DNA of 64,000 bases from Deltaproteobacteria bacterium. Its GTDB lineage: Bacteria > Bdellovibrionota > UBA2394. The stretch covers positions 1 to 64,000 of the forward strand of contig JAFLCD010000007.1 in assembly GCA_017302715.1 (NCBI GenBank), given 5' to 3'. The translations under genes and the position numbers were made by a program. The notes below the pieces were generated by a model. It made no database searches, had not been told where the DNA came from, and saw only the letters and a list, made by a program, of their open reading frames with translations. Below are positions 33,878 to 43,242 of the stretch, one piece after another. The stretch's first letter is position 1; every line of letters begins with the position of its first letter.

Positions 33878-35519
33878 TTTTTTCTTTCTCCATTTTTTTT
33901 ACCTCGTTTGCATTCGGTGTAAAAAATTTTACACGAGAACGAGACGAATACAGATCTTCGATCTGCTGTTGATATTTTTCTAAAACAACTCTTCGCTTTA
34001 ATTTCATTGAAGCTGTCATTTCGCCAGAAGAAGTTTCCCAACTGGAAGAAATACAACCTAAAGATTTAATTTGTTCATGAGGTGCCAAGCGAGAATTAAT
34101 TCTCTCGAGAAGCGTCGACAGCATTTTTTCATCGAGATTTTTTTCATCCACGGATGCAAGTGCAACGCAGTGTGGTCGGCTTTCGCCAATGACTAAAATT
34201 TCGCGAATCGCCGGATGATTTTTAAAAGATATTTCAATCGGAAGTGGCGCCACGTATTTTCCGTGAAGTGTTTTGAAAATATTTTTCTTTCGATCCGTGA
34301 TGATGAGATAACCACCGGCATCAATCTTTCCAATATCTCCGGAGTGAAACCATCCATTTTGCAAAGCTTCAGCCGTTTCTTGCGGACGCTTGTAATAGCC
34401 TAAAAATAAAAACGAAGATTTAATGCAGATCTCTCCATCGGGCATCAATCTTAAAAAAACTCCGGGACAAGCTTTTCCTACACTACCCCGATGAAGCTGC
34501 TTAGGAATATTCATCGAAGTGACGCCTAAAGTTTCGGTAAGGCCGTAAGCTTCACAAATTTGAATTCCAAATCTTGAAAAAGTTTCTATTGTTTCAAGAC
34601 TAAGTTTGGCAGCACCCGAAACCAAAATTCTCGCTCGATCAAATCCAAGTTTCTTCTTTAAAAATTTTGACAAAATAAATCGTCTTAAAAATCCTGGAAC
34701 ATGACTCAGTCTTTTTTCTAAAATAGGATTTTGAGCAAACTCTCTTTCGATTCGAAATCGCATCGTATCCCAGACTCGAGGCACAGCTAAAAAGATAGTG
34801 GGCCGAACTTTAGGAAGTTGATGAACCACTTTTTCGATTTGATCGACAAAATAAATCGTGGCACCGGAGTAAATACCAGTGAATTCAATCAAAATTCTTT
34901 CTGCGACATGCGAGAGTGGCAAATAAGAAAGAAAAACATCCGAAAATTTGATTTGAAAAGTTCTATAGATCGCTTGATAAGCGTTTGAAAACGCAAGCAT
35001 CGAATGCATGACACCTTTAGGCTGACCGTTCGTGCCAGATGTATAAATGAGTGTATTCATTTCATCGATAGCCAAAGGCGAAGGCGCAAAATTTCCATCT
35101 AAACCTAAAATCCCCGTCTCAAGCTCTGCAAAAGTAATCTGCAAAATTCCAGAATCCAACTCAGTATTCTTTTGATCGCAAAATACAACTTTGACGCCAG
35201 CTTCACTTAAACAAAATTGCAGCTCAGTCAGTGTGGCTTGGGTCGAAAGAGGCACTGTGACAAATCCACTGGCCATCGCAGCGATATCGGCGAGTACCCA
35301 TTCGGGCCCATTTTTTGCAATAATGGCGATTCGATCGCCACGTCGAAGTTGCGAAAGACCGCGAAGAAATTCGCCGTACTGGAGAGTTTTTTTGTAAACC
35401 TCCATCCAGGTCAGCGTTTGAAAATCCGAAAATTCTTTTCCGCCTAATTTTAAAAAAGCGAAAGCCTTTTTATTACCATCAGAAACTGCACGAGCTGAAA
35501 TAACCTCAAGCGGTTGCAT
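33855..35519 (-). CDS. long-chain acyl-CoA synthetase (AMP-binding family)
   Basis: 554 residues. The AMP-binding loop MNTLIYTSGTNGQPKGVMHS (near 155), the GYYKRPQETAEALQNGWFHSGDIGKID segment, and DRKKNIFKTLHGKYVAP are those of FadD/ACSL-type ligases that make acyl-CoA from fatty acid, ATP and CoA. The chain is somewhat short of the 600-residue eukaryotic ACSL-type. It overlaps the upstream GT9 gene by 14 bp and surE by 23 bp, both unusual in size but in an operon. Confidence 0.86.
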   Translation of the reverse strand: MQPLEVISARAVSDGNKKAFAFLKLGGKEFSDFQTLTWMEVYKKTLQYGEFLRGLSQLRRGDRIAIIAKNGPEWVLADIAAMASGFVTVPLSTQATLTELQFCLSEAGVKVVFCDQKNTELDSGILQITFAELETGILGLDGNFAPSPLAIDEMNTLIYTSGTNGQPKGVMHSMLAFSNAYQAIYRTFQIKFSDVFLSYLPLSHVAERILIEFTGIYSGATIYFVDQIEKVVHQLPKVRPTIFLAVPRVWDTMRFRIEREFAQNPILEKRLSHVPGFLRRFILSKFLKKKLGFDRARILVSGAAKLSLETIETFSRFGIQICEAYGLTETLGVTSMNIPKQLHRGSVGKACPGVFLRLMPDGEICIKSSFLFLGYYKRPQETAEALQNGWFHSGDIGKIDAGGYLIITDRKKNIFKTLHGKYVAPLPIEISFKNHPAIREILVIGESRPHCVALASVDEKNLDEKMLSTLLERINSRLAPHEQIKSLGCISSSWETSSGEMTASMKLKRRVVLEKYQQQIEDLYSSRSRVKFFTPNANEVKKMEKEKIADTRFQ

Positions 35520-36756
35520 GTAATTTTCTTTCCCTCTCCCTCAAAGCGCGTTCAACCTCTACATAAACTTTATCGACTGAGATTTCCTGCATACAACGAT
35601 TATTCGTACACGGCGAAAATCGATGATTAAGTACATTTACGCAGGGCTGACATTGTAGTTGCGCGGTGATCGAGACTTTATTTTCGCCAAGCGCGCTGTA
35701 AAGAAGCGGAGTCTCGGGGCCAAATAAAGTGATCGCATAAATATCCGTCATCGAAGAAAAATGTCCAGGGCCCGAGTCATTCGTCACCAAGACATCGGAA
35801 ACTGAATAGAGCACCAATAATTCTCGAAAAGTCGTTTTCCCTGCCATCGAAATCGCACGAGGCGAATTAAATTTTTTAACGATCTCATCGATAGGCCCGC
35901 GCTCCGATGGCGCACCTGTAAAAACAACGCTCGCCTTCGGCCAAGTGCGAAGCACTCGCTTACCCACTTCGATATAACGATCAGCCTCCCACTTTCGAAG
36001 CGGAATCATATCGCTCGCATTCGCATTCAATAAAACAATCGGACCTTCCATGATCGAGGCATGTTCTGCTTTTAATTTTTTAATCAAAACAGATAGCTCA
36101 GACTCGCTTGGCTTGAAACGAGCAAGAGTCATAGGCGCTGTTGAAAAAGGAATCTTAGAAAGTGGGGTGTCGTTTGGATTTTGATAAGCCGCATCGAGCA
36201 GCATTCCAAAAAAACGAGAGGTATGAATATAGGCGTTGTACTGCACTCGATGAGTCATCAAATCGCCGCGGTAAGGAGCTTCAGAAGTAAAACGATGACA
36301 ACCTACTCGAATACGAGCGCCTGTGAAATAAGACAAAATCGCCGGAGCTCGCGCATAAAATTCTAAGTCGATAACGGTATCGATATGCGCACGATAAATT
36401 TGGATGAGCGACGAAAAAATATCTAAAAAGAAAAAGGGCAATGGTTTTACGCGAACCGAAAAAACATTTTCGGGAGGAATGATTTCAAGCAAATCCAAAA
36501 CTGGTTTATTCTCTTCAAAGATCCAAAAGTAAACGTTCTTGGCTCCGACTTTTTGAATCGCTCGATGAAGAGTATCGTAAGTAAGAACTGTGCTCCCCTG
36601 TTCGATAAGTTTAATAAAAAGAATTTTTTGTGGAGCTCGTGAAGAAACCGGCCGCGAGATAGCCAAACGCCCAAAAGTCATTCGCCATAAACTAAGAAAA
36701 AAACAAAGCGGAACTCCGACCACCTGGTCGATTTTCCTCATCACTGCAAAATTCAT
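35506..36756 (-). CDS. family 9 glycosyltransferase (heptosyltransferase-like)
   Basis: 416 residues. KILFIKLIEQGSTVLTYDTLHRAIQKVG at the start and DVLVTNDSGPGHFSSMTD near 330 are the two landmarks of GT9, the heptosyltransferases that add L,D-heptose to the LPS inner core using ADP-heptose. Shortly after, Cys residues (CQPCVNVLN, CTNNRCMQ) may bind a metal, an unusual feature of this subgroup. It is divergent from gmhA and the other ADP-heptose genes, so its donor is likely made next door. Confidence 0.82.
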   Translation of the reverse strand: MNFAVMRKIDQVVGVPLCFFLSLWRMTFGRLAISRPVSSRAPQKILFIKLIEQGSTVLTYDTLHRAIQKVGAKNVYFWIFEENKPVLDLLEIIPPENVFSVRVKPLPFFFLDIFSSLIQIYRAHIDTVIDLEFYARAPAILSYFTGARIRVGCHRFTSEAPYRGDLMTHRVQYNAYIHTSRFFGMLLDAAYQNPNDTPLSKIPFSTAPMTLARFKPSESELSVLIKKLKAEHASIMEGPIVLLNANASDMIPLRKWEADRYIEVGKRVLRTWPKASVVFTGAPSERGPIDEIVKKFNSPRAISMAGKTTFRELLVLYSVSDVLVTNDSGPGHFSSMTDIYAITLFGPETPLLYSALGENKVSITAQLQCQPCVNVLNHRFSPCTNNRCMQEISVDKVYVEVERALRERERKLHATA

Positions 36757-36873
36757 TTCCCATCAGTTTTACCATTAAAAGTGGGTTCTGCCAGCGATTT
36801 TAGCCATCAAGACAAGTGAGTTTAAGGATAAGAAAATCTTTAAAGTTTTGGAGGGGCCCGCTATGAATAAGAG

Positions 36874-37461
36874 GTGACTTCAACAAACTCTTCCTCTAAA
36901 GCCAGCGTCCGAGAAATCATGGAAGAAAGCATTCGCGTAAAGCAGGAATTTCTTGCCAATGCTCCTCTGATCGAAAGCGCGGCCAAGACGGTTGCCGAAT
37001 GTTTTAAACGTGGAGGAAAACTTTTAATTTGTGGCAACGGCGGATCGGCCGCTGATTCCCAACATTTGGCTGCCGAATTTATGGGCCGATACAAAAACGA
37101 AAGGCGCGCGCTTCCGGCTATTGCGCTCTCGACCGATAGTTCTTTCGTCACTGCATGGGCCAACGATTACAGCTACGAAACTATTTTTGCGCGGCAGGTG
37201 GAGGGCTTAGGAAAAGAAGACGATGTGTTTATCGGTCTCTCCACTTCTGGAAATTCAAAAAATGTGGCTCTTGCAGCTCAGAAAGCACGCCAGTTAAAAA
37301 TGAAAGTGATCACTTTGACAGGAAATAAGGGCGGAGCTCTAAAAGAGCTAAGCGATATTCAAATCAATGTCTCTTCTTCTGTTACGGCGCGAATCCAAGA
37401 AAGTCATCTTCTCGCTTATCATATTATTTGCGAGCTTATCGATCGGGAATTTTCAGAATGA
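36874..37461 (+). CDS. gmhA: phosphoheptose isomerase GmhA
   Basis: 195 residues. It converts sedoheptulose 7-phosphate to D-glycero-D-manno-heptose 7-phosphate. SIS-domain motifs: LICGNGGSAADSQHLAAEFMGRY, ALPAIALSTDSSFVTAWAND, GLSTSGNSKNV and TARIQESHLLAYHIICE. The frame opens with GTG at 36874, close after GAGG; an ATG at 36919 is an alternative. Its stop overlaps the rfaE1 start (ATGA). First gene of the heptose operon. Confidence 0.94.
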   Translation: MTSTNSSSKASVREIMEESIRVKQEFLANAPLIESAAKTVAECFKRGGKLLICGNGGSAADSQHLAAEFMGRYKNERRALPAIALSTDSSFVTAWANDYSYETIFARQVEGLGKEDDVFIGLSTSGNSKNVALAAQKARQLKMKVITLTGNKGGALKELSDIQINVSSSVTARIQESHLLAYHIICELIDREFSE

Positions 37462-38402
37462 TTCAAAATTTTTCTTCTAAAAAAATCGTCGTCTTAGGCG
37501 ATGTCATGCTTGATAAATATATTTTTGGATCTGTCGATCGTATTTCTCCTGAAGCCCCCATTCCCATCGTCTCAGTTAATCGCGAAACTTTTGTTCCCGG
37601 TGGAGCAGCGAATACCGCGAGCAATATTACCGCCCTTTCTGGAAAAGCTTTTTTAATTGGAGTGGTCGGCAACGATCCAGCTCACGATCTTTTAGTTCGA
37701 GAAACAAATAAAAATAAAATTAATACAGATGACATCGTTGTCGATTCTCGAAAACGAACCGTACAAAAAATTAGAGTTTTAGGTCAAAGTCAGCAACTTT
37801 TACGCATCGACTATGATGACGAAGAATATATTGAGTCTTCTACTGAGAAAAAAATTATCTCGGCCATGAAAAACCACAGCGAAATTCATGCTTTTGTAAT
37901 TTCGGATTATGCTAAGGGAGTCATCACCGAAGAAGTGATGAAAGAAGTTCATTCTTTCGTAGAGTCAAAAAAAATTCCGCTCATTGTGGATCCAAAACCT
38001 CAGAATAGAAATTGGTATCAAAATGCAACACTGATTACCCCCAATAAAAAAGAGGCAGAGGGAATGCTTGGGCGAAAAATATCGAATGCTCAAGATGTCG
38101 AGCGAGCTGGACTAGAATTATCTGAAGTTTTAAATGCTCATATTTTGATTACGATGGGCGAAAAAGGAATGAGCCTTTTTGAAAAAGGACAAAAACCTTT
38201 TCATATCCCCACAGAAGCTCGAGAAGTTTATGACGTCTCCGGTGCTGGTGACACAGTCGTCGCCACTGTTTCGCTAGCGATTTCATGCGGAGCATCTTTA
38301 AAGGAAGCGTCAATTTTAGCTAATCGCGCGGCGGGTATTAAAGTTAAAAAATTAGGAACAGCTCCTGTCACAGCTCCCGAATTATTAGCGAGTTGCTCTT
38401 GA
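37458..38402 (+). CDS. rfaE1: D-beta-D-heptose 7-phosphate kinase (RfaE domain I)
   Basis: 314 residues, PfkB/ribokinase fold: KKIVVLGDVMLDKYIFGSVDRISPEAPIPIVSV, FVPGGAANTASNI and the C-terminal DVSGAGDTVVATVSLA (anion hole and catalytic Asp). It phosphorylates heptose 7-phosphate at C1. Unlike HldE of enterics, it lacks the fused nucleotidyltransferase domain, which instead sits in the next gene. I chose ATG at 37458 (ATGA overlap with gmhA); the frame extends 10 codons upstream to a GTG. Confidence 0.93.
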   Translation: MIQNFSSKKIVVLGDVMLDKYIFGSVDRISPEAPIPIVSVNRETFVPGGAANTASNITALSGKAFLIGVVGNDPAHDLLVRETNKNKINTDDIVVDSRKRTVQKIRVLGQSQQLLRIDYDDEEYIESSTEKKIISAMKNHSEIHAFVISDYAKGVITEEVMKEVHSFVESKKIPLIVDPKPQNRNWYQNATLITPNKKEAEGMLGRKISNAQDVERAGLELSEVLNAHILITMGEKGMSLFEKGQKPFHIPTEAREVYDVSGAGDTVVATVSLAISCGASLKEASILANRAAGIKVKKLGTAPVTAPELLASCS

Positions 38403-39409
38403 GTGCGAGGGCCATTTTTTTCGATCGCGATGGAACTTTGAATCGCGATCACGCGTTTACCTATCAAATAAAAGACTTAGAAATTATTGAAAATGTCGTC
38501 CCCGCGCTTCAAAAATTGAAGTCAGATTATGATTTTTTTATCGTCACGAATCAGTCGGGAGTTAAAAGAGGACTTTTTAGTCTAGAAGAGGCCGAAAAAT
38601 TTACCTCTGCTCTTTTAGAAGAGTTAAAAAAAAGTAAAATTGATTTTAAAAAGTTTTACATTTGCCCGCATCACCCCAATGAAAACTGTGAGTGTCGAAA
38701 ACCTAAAGCTAAATTTTTATTAGAAGCCTCAAAAGAATTTCAAATCGATTTAAAATCCTCCTGGGTGATTGGAGATCGAGGTTCCGATATTGAATTAGCT
38801 AAGCGAGCGGGTACCTCTTCGATTTTAGTTTTAACCGGTGTCAATTTTTCAAGCCTCCAAGAGATTAAAAGTTTGGGATCAGATTATATTGCGGCAGATC
38901 TTTTAGAGGCTGCGAATTTTATCGAAGCTGAAAAAACTATTTCAAAAATTATTTCGCGGGATCAAATTTCTAAAGTGATTCAACAAGAGCGAAGCAAAGG
39001 TCGAAAGATTGTCACTCTCAATGGAAGCTTTGACCTGCTTCATGAAGGTCATCAAAAAATTCTCGCAGAAGCTAAAGCTCAAGGAGACATTTTATTAGTC
39101 GCTCTTAATTCAGATGCTTCGATTCAAACTTATAAAAGCCCTGATCGCCCGCTTAATTCTGAAAATTCTCGCTTAAGACGAATGTCCGCTTTTTCTGAAG
39201 TCGATTATGTCACACTTTTTTCAGAAACAACTCCACTCGATCTTCTGGAAGATATTCGCCCCGACGTACATGTGAACGGTTCAGAATATGGAGAAAACTG
39301 CATCGAAGCCCCTCTTGTAAAAAAATATGGGGGCCGAATTCATATCGTTAAACTTGTCGAAGGACGCTCGACATCGGCCTTACTTCAAAGCAAAATACAC
39401 AAGAAATGA
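38399..39409 (+). CDS. gmhB-rfaE2: fused GmhB phosphatase - RfaE2/HldC nucleotidyltransferase
   Basis: 336 residues. Residues 1-175 are HAD-type GmhB: AIFFDRDGTLNRD (DxD nucleophile), VTNQSG, and the zinc-binding CPHHPNENCECRKPK. Residues 200-336 are a cytidylyltransferase-like domain: VTLNGSFDLLHEGHQKI (HxGH), VALNSDASI and EGRSTSALL. So one protein removes the 7-phosphate of heptose bisphosphate and then attaches AMP to give ADP-D,D-heptose. No ATG is available; TTG at 38399 forms a TTGA overlap with the rfaE1 stop, and TTG at 38393 is an alternative. The hldD epimerase is not in the window. Confidence 0.92.
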   Translation: MSARAIFFDRDGTLNRDHAFTYQIKDLEIIENVVPALQKLKSDYDFFIVTNQSGVKRGLFSLEEAEKFTSALLEELKKSKIDFKKFYICPHHPNENCECRKPKAKFLLEASKEFQIDLKSSWVIGDRGSDIELAKRAGTSSILVLTGVNFSSLQEIKSLGSDYIAADLLEAANFIEAEKTISKIISRDQISKVIQQERSKGRKIVTLNGSFDLLHEGHQKILAEAKAQGDILLVALNSDASIQTYKSPDRPLNSENSRLRRMSAFSEVDYVTLFSETTPLDLLEDIRPDVHVNGSEYGENCIEAPLVKKYGGRIHIVKLVEGRSTSALLQSKIHKK

Positions 39410-40917
39410 GCGCTCGAGCCTTCTTGAAAAATGAGTTTCGATTCTTCTTAGCAGCCGCCTTTTTAGGTTTTTTACCGACCTTCTTTATTCCTTTTTTACA
39501 TATCGACGAAGGCAATTGGGCAGCGATGAGCCAGTATATATTTTCTGGAGATTTCTATCGCGGCTTAAGCGACAACAAGCCGCCCTTTTTAATGGAGCTA
39601 TTCTGGCTTTTTTCCATGGGCGGAAATTCCATGATTGCTCTGCATATTTGCACGGCACTTTGGACCATGGTGGGTGGAATTTTCTTCTATCGCATTCTTA
39701 CAGAACATTTTCCTAAGTTTTGCAGCCGACAAGAAGCACTTTGGGGAAGTTTACTGCTCATCACCTTAAGTGGACTTATCAATTACGGAGCTTTTTCTGC
39801 AGAACTTGCGATCAGCCCTTTTTTAATTATCGCCACAGAACTTGCGCTTCGACTCAAGAAAGAAAAAACAAGCTTAGCTTACGGGCTTTTGATCGGCCTT
39901 TGCATTTCTGCAGCGGTAAATATTAAACCAACAGCTGTTTTTTTAAGTTTGATTCCCATTGTTCTTTGTTTTCGATCGAAGCACGGCTTTCAAGCCATTG
40001 TGTTTGGATTTTTGGCGGGAGTCGGAATGACGGCGCTGAGTTGGCTCAGTGTGCAGGCTCCATTGCGCACCATTTGGCATGAAGCCTTTGAACTTAATTT
40101 TCAATATGTAAAATTTAATAATTTTAAAAATGCTGAAGCGAGCTGGGATGTTTTTAAAAATATTTTAGTCGCGTTATTTTTAGCTTATGCTTCAGCCACT
40201 CTTGGAAGTATCGGCGCTGGATTTGCGCTCATTCGGTCCACTCTTAAAGATAAAAAATATACGACTCACCATTTCACTGCTATCGTTCTCAGTCTTTTTC
40301 TTTTGGCGATGACGATCGTTACCGTTTCTTACGGTCGAAGATTTTTTCAACAGTACTTTGTGGCTGCACTTCCATGTTTAGCTTTTTTTTCGGTATATTC
40401 GGTCGGAAAATTTGGAAAGCGTTGGCAATATTTCTTAAGCTCTCTAGCGTTAATCAGTTTAATCGGCTTTCATTCAAAGATTTTTTACTTACAAGCTCAG
40501 GATAAAAATAAAAATTGGGATTCTAAAATCGAGAAGCTTATCACCGAAATCAAAAAAGACACGTTGCCGACGGATACCATTTGGATTTCAAACACTCCTG
40601 GATCCGCATATTTTGAATCAGATCGAAAACCTGCCGTTAAATATTATCTCTTTTTGCATATCAATCATTTTGTGGTCATTTGCCGTTCAGAGGATGCAGA
40701 GCTTAAAGAAGATTTAAACTTTCCTCTCTACCAGGAGGCCCTTCAATCTTTAGAAACAAATAAACCTAAAGTTATTTTTTGGACTCAACGCGCTTCAAAT
40801 TCATGCTCTGATCGATTAAAAATCTCTCAGTATCCGAGCATCGAAAAATTATTAGCTTCTCATTATGAAAAAATTTGGGAAAATGACTTAGGAATTTATT
40901 TTCGAAGAAAATCATGA
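39406..40917 (+). CDS. ArnT/GT39-type membrane glycosyltransferase
   Basis: 503 residues with about ten membrane segments. The periplasmic loop after the first helix has FLHIDEGNWAAMSQYIFSGDFYRGLSDNKPPFLMELFW, the DE-x-x-W ... NKPP pattern of PMT-type transferases that use polyprenyl-phosphate sugars. The C-terminal 100 residues are a soluble periplasmic domain. The start overlaps the gmhB-rfaE2 stop by ATGA. It is likely to modify LPS, another surface glycan or a protein. Confidence 0.78.
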   Translation: MSARAFLKNEFRFFLAAAFLGFLPTFFIPFLHIDEGNWAAMSQYIFSGDFYRGLSDNKPPFLMELFWLFSMGGNSMIALHICTALWTMVGGIFFYRILTEHFPKFCSRQEALWGSLLLITLSGLINYGAFSAELAISPFLIIATELALRLKKEKTSLAYGLLIGLCISAAVNIKPTAVFLSLIPIVLCFRSKHGFQAIVFGFLAGVGMTALSWLSVQAPLRTIWHEAFELNFQYVKFNNFKNAEASWDVFKNILVALFLAYASATLGSIGAGFALIRSTLKDKKYTTHHFTAIVLSLFLLAMTIVTVSYGRRFFQQYFVAALPCLAFFSVYSVGKFGKRWQYFLSSLALISLIGFHSKIFYLQAQDKNKNWDSKIEKLITEIKKDTLPTDTIWISNTPGSAYFESDRKPAVKYYLFLHINHFVVICRSEDAELKEDLNFPLYQEALQSLETNKPKVIFWTQRASNSCSDRLKISQYPSIEKLLASHYEKIWENDLGIYFRRKS

Positions 40918-42467
40918 AAAATATGAAATCCATATTCTTTATTCTTTTTATCTTAGTCGTCGGAAGACTTGTCTATTTTTTAGAACCCCTTGGAATCTCG
41001 GTGGATGAATCGACATATTTAGCTGTCGCGGAAGCTTGGAATCACTATGGAAAACTTTACGTCGATGCCATCGATCGAAAGCCGCCTCTCGTTTATGGAC
41101 TCTACTATCAAATGGGCAGCATGAATGGTTTTTGGAATATTAACGCCGTTCACTTTTGGTATTTCTGCATTACTTTTATTCTCTGTCTTTTAGCAGAGGC
41201 CATCGCTCGAAAAATTGCAAAGGATCAGCGATTTCAAATTCAACCATGGTTCACCGCTATTTTATTTGCAATTATTAGCTCTTGTTTTAGTAGAGAATTT
41301 ATCAGTGCTAATTCAGAAATCGCCTTACTGCTTCCTCTTGGTTTTAGCTTTTGGATTTTGATTGCGCAGATTCAAAAATACAAATCTAAGTTTAAATTTT
41401 TTGCTTGGATGACATTAGCTTCTACTTTGGCTGCTCTTGCCACTCTTCTTAAACAAATCGCCTGCCTTCCTTTCGCGTTCGCCATTATTTTTTGGGCTAT
41501 TGTTATTTTATATAAAAAGGATTTTAGAAAAGTGGCGATCCTTAGCCTTTCGGTAGCTTTGGGAGTAGCGATTGTTTACGGAGCTACTGCTTATTTATTT
41601 TTACAGGCTGGAACTTTTGAGGATTTTGTTTACTGGAATTTATCTGACAACTTTGCGTATTTAAAAGACTCGAAGCTTCTTCTTGAAAGTTCTCGTCCTC
41701 TTTTCTCACCCATTTTTGCAGTGATTTTTTGCTGGCCGACCTTGGTAGCAGGACTCATTTATCTTTTAAGAAATTCTCAAAGAAAATTTACTCCTCAACT
41801 TTCTTGGCTGTGTATGGCGGCAGCAACCTTAGGCGCTTTCGCTATCGTCTATGTAGCAGGCCGACTCTATTCTCATTATTTTGTCCCCGTAGCTTGGTTT
41901 TTAACAATTCTTGCTGCTCCGGGAGTTTATTTTTTAATTCAAAATCCGCGATTTAAAAAATTAACCATTGCGGGACTCGCCATACCTTTTACTGTTTTCT
42001 TTTTAATCACCACTTTTCGAGATGAAATTTTTCAAATCATTTATCCCAACCGAAAAGTAGCAAGCTTTGACAAGAACACTCAAAAGCAAATTTCAAATAT
42101 TTCTCAAGAAATCAAACAACTCTCTCAGCCTGAAGATCGAATTGTCGTTTGGGGAATGGCTTCTCAAATTTATGTGGCAAGCGAACGAGGTTCAGGAACA
42201 AGATTTATTCCGGCTGATTATGTCTCGGGGCGACTTGCAGGATTTGCAAGTTCAGTAAAAAATCCCTCTGCTAAAGCGATGGCTCTTTATCTTCAAGACT
42301 TCGCCAATAAAAAGCCAAAACTTTTTATCGATACGTCTTCTGCATCACTTAACGACTATCAATATTTTCCTGTAAAAGATTATCCCGAACTTTATTCGTA
42401 TCTAAAAGAGCATTACGACTATCTGGGCATTCGAGAAGGCTTTGGAGTTTGGAAACTTAAAGGTTGA
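40914..42467 (+). CDS. second ArnT/GT39-type membrane glycosyltransferase
   Basis: 517 residues with about ten membrane segments and the same plan as the preceding gene: LGISVDESTYLAVAEAWNHYGKLYVDAIDRKPPLVYGLYY (DES ... DRKPP), then membrane helices and a C-terminal soluble part with RIVVWGMASQIYVAS. The pair looks like a duplication that has diverged. ATGA overlap with the preceding gene. The last 49 bp overlap the convergent GT2 gene. Confidence 0.78.
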   Translation: MKNMKSIFFILFILVVGRLVYFLEPLGISVDESTYLAVAEAWNHYGKLYVDAIDRKPPLVYGLYYQMGSMNGFWNINAVHFWYFCITFILCLLAEAIARKIAKDQRFQIQPWFTAILFAIISSCFSREFISANSEIALLLPLGFSFWILIAQIQKYKSKFKFFAWMTLASTLAALATLLKQIACLPFAFAIIFWAIVILYKKDFRKVAILSLSVALGVAIVYGATAYLFLQAGTFEDFVYWNLSDNFAYLKDSKLLLESSRPLFSPIFAVIFCWPTLVAGLIYLLRNSQRKFTPQLSWLCMAAATLGAFAIVYVAGRLYSHYFVPVAWFLTILAAPGVYFLIQNPRFKKLTIAGLAIPFTVFFLITTFRDEIFQIIYPNRKVASFDKNTQKQISNISQEIKQLSQPEDRIVVWGMASQIYVASERGSGTRFIPADYVSGRLAGFASSVKNPSAKAMALYLQDFANKKPKLFIDTSSASLNDYQYFPVKDYPELYSYLKEHYDYLGIREGFGVWKLKG

Positions 42468-43207
42468 ACAGAATCCCAGTGCGGAAATCTTTTTGAAAAT
42501 TCAATCACTTTAAAAGCCATTCGAATTCCATCTTTAATTGGAGAAACTCGCGAAGGTTCCTGATGTTGCCATTCTACGGCGATCTCTTTCATGCTCGCAC
42601 CTCGACCATGCGCAAGTAAAATCATCTCGACATCAAAAGCAAAACGATTTTCTTGCATCTCCGTAGCGATCTCGCGAGCAAGATCTCCGCGAATCAATTT
42701 AAATCCGCATTGAGTATCTAAAAACGGAATTCCCGTCATGAATCGCATGAACTTATTAAACACACGACCAAGCTGAGGTCGTAGTCCATTTTGCGATCGA
42801 GTAATCTGAGAATCACTGAGTGCGCGGCTTCCAAATGCAAAATCCACTTGAGAATTTTGCAGTTTAAAAAGTTCTTTCAAGGGAGAACTAAGATCTACAT
42901 CCGTAATGAGAACCCAATCGCCCTGACTTCTCAATAAACCAGATCTCACCACAGAGCCCTTACCCCGATTGACTTCAAAGGATTCAATTTTCACTGAAAC
43001 TTTATCGGAAGCTAAATCTTTAGAGAGAGACTGCAAGATCGAAAGCGTTTGATCTTTAGATCCATCGTTGACGAAAATAAGTTCAATCGACGGGAAAAGA
43101 GAAAATATTTTTTCATGGAATTTAAAAACGAATTTTAACCATTCGTCTTTAAATGTAAGTAAACGAATTTCTTCGTTATAACAGGGAATAACAACGCTCA
43201 GTTTCAC
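42419..43207 (-). CDS. family 2 glycosyltransferase (dolichol/polyprenyl-phosphate type)
   Basis: 262 residues. KLSVVIPCYNEEIRLLTF, FVNDGSKDQTLSIL, VNRGKGSVVRSGLL, LITDVDLSSPL, and LDTQCGFKLIRGDLA are the motifs of DPM1/Alg5-like enzymes that attach sugar to a polyprenyl phosphate. That product is the donor for ArnT/GT39-type transferases, so it may supply the two convergent genes next to it. No C-terminal membrane anchor. Confidence 0.88.
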   Translation of the reverse strand: MKLSVVIPCYNEEIRLLTFKDEWLKFVFKFHEKIFSLFPSIELIFVNDGSKDQTLSILQSLSKDLASDKVSVKIESFEVNRGKGSVVRSGLLRSQGDWVLITDVDLSSPLKELFKLQNSQVDFAFGSRALSDSQITRSQNGLRPQLGRVFNKFMRFMTGIPFLDTQCGFKLIRGDLAREIATEMQENRFAFDVEMILLAHGRGASMKEIAVEWQHQEPSRVSPIKDGIRMAFKVIEFSKRFPHWDSVQPLSFQTPKPSRMPR

Positions 43208-43242
43208 AACATTCGTACCCTATATTTAGCCTTTTCAATGGG

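Noticed and set aside
36862-36876. 4-codon frame (ATG AAT AAG AGG TGA) before gmhA
   Set aside because: Despite a GGAGGGG in front, it is too short to support as a gene; it may only affect gmhA initiation.
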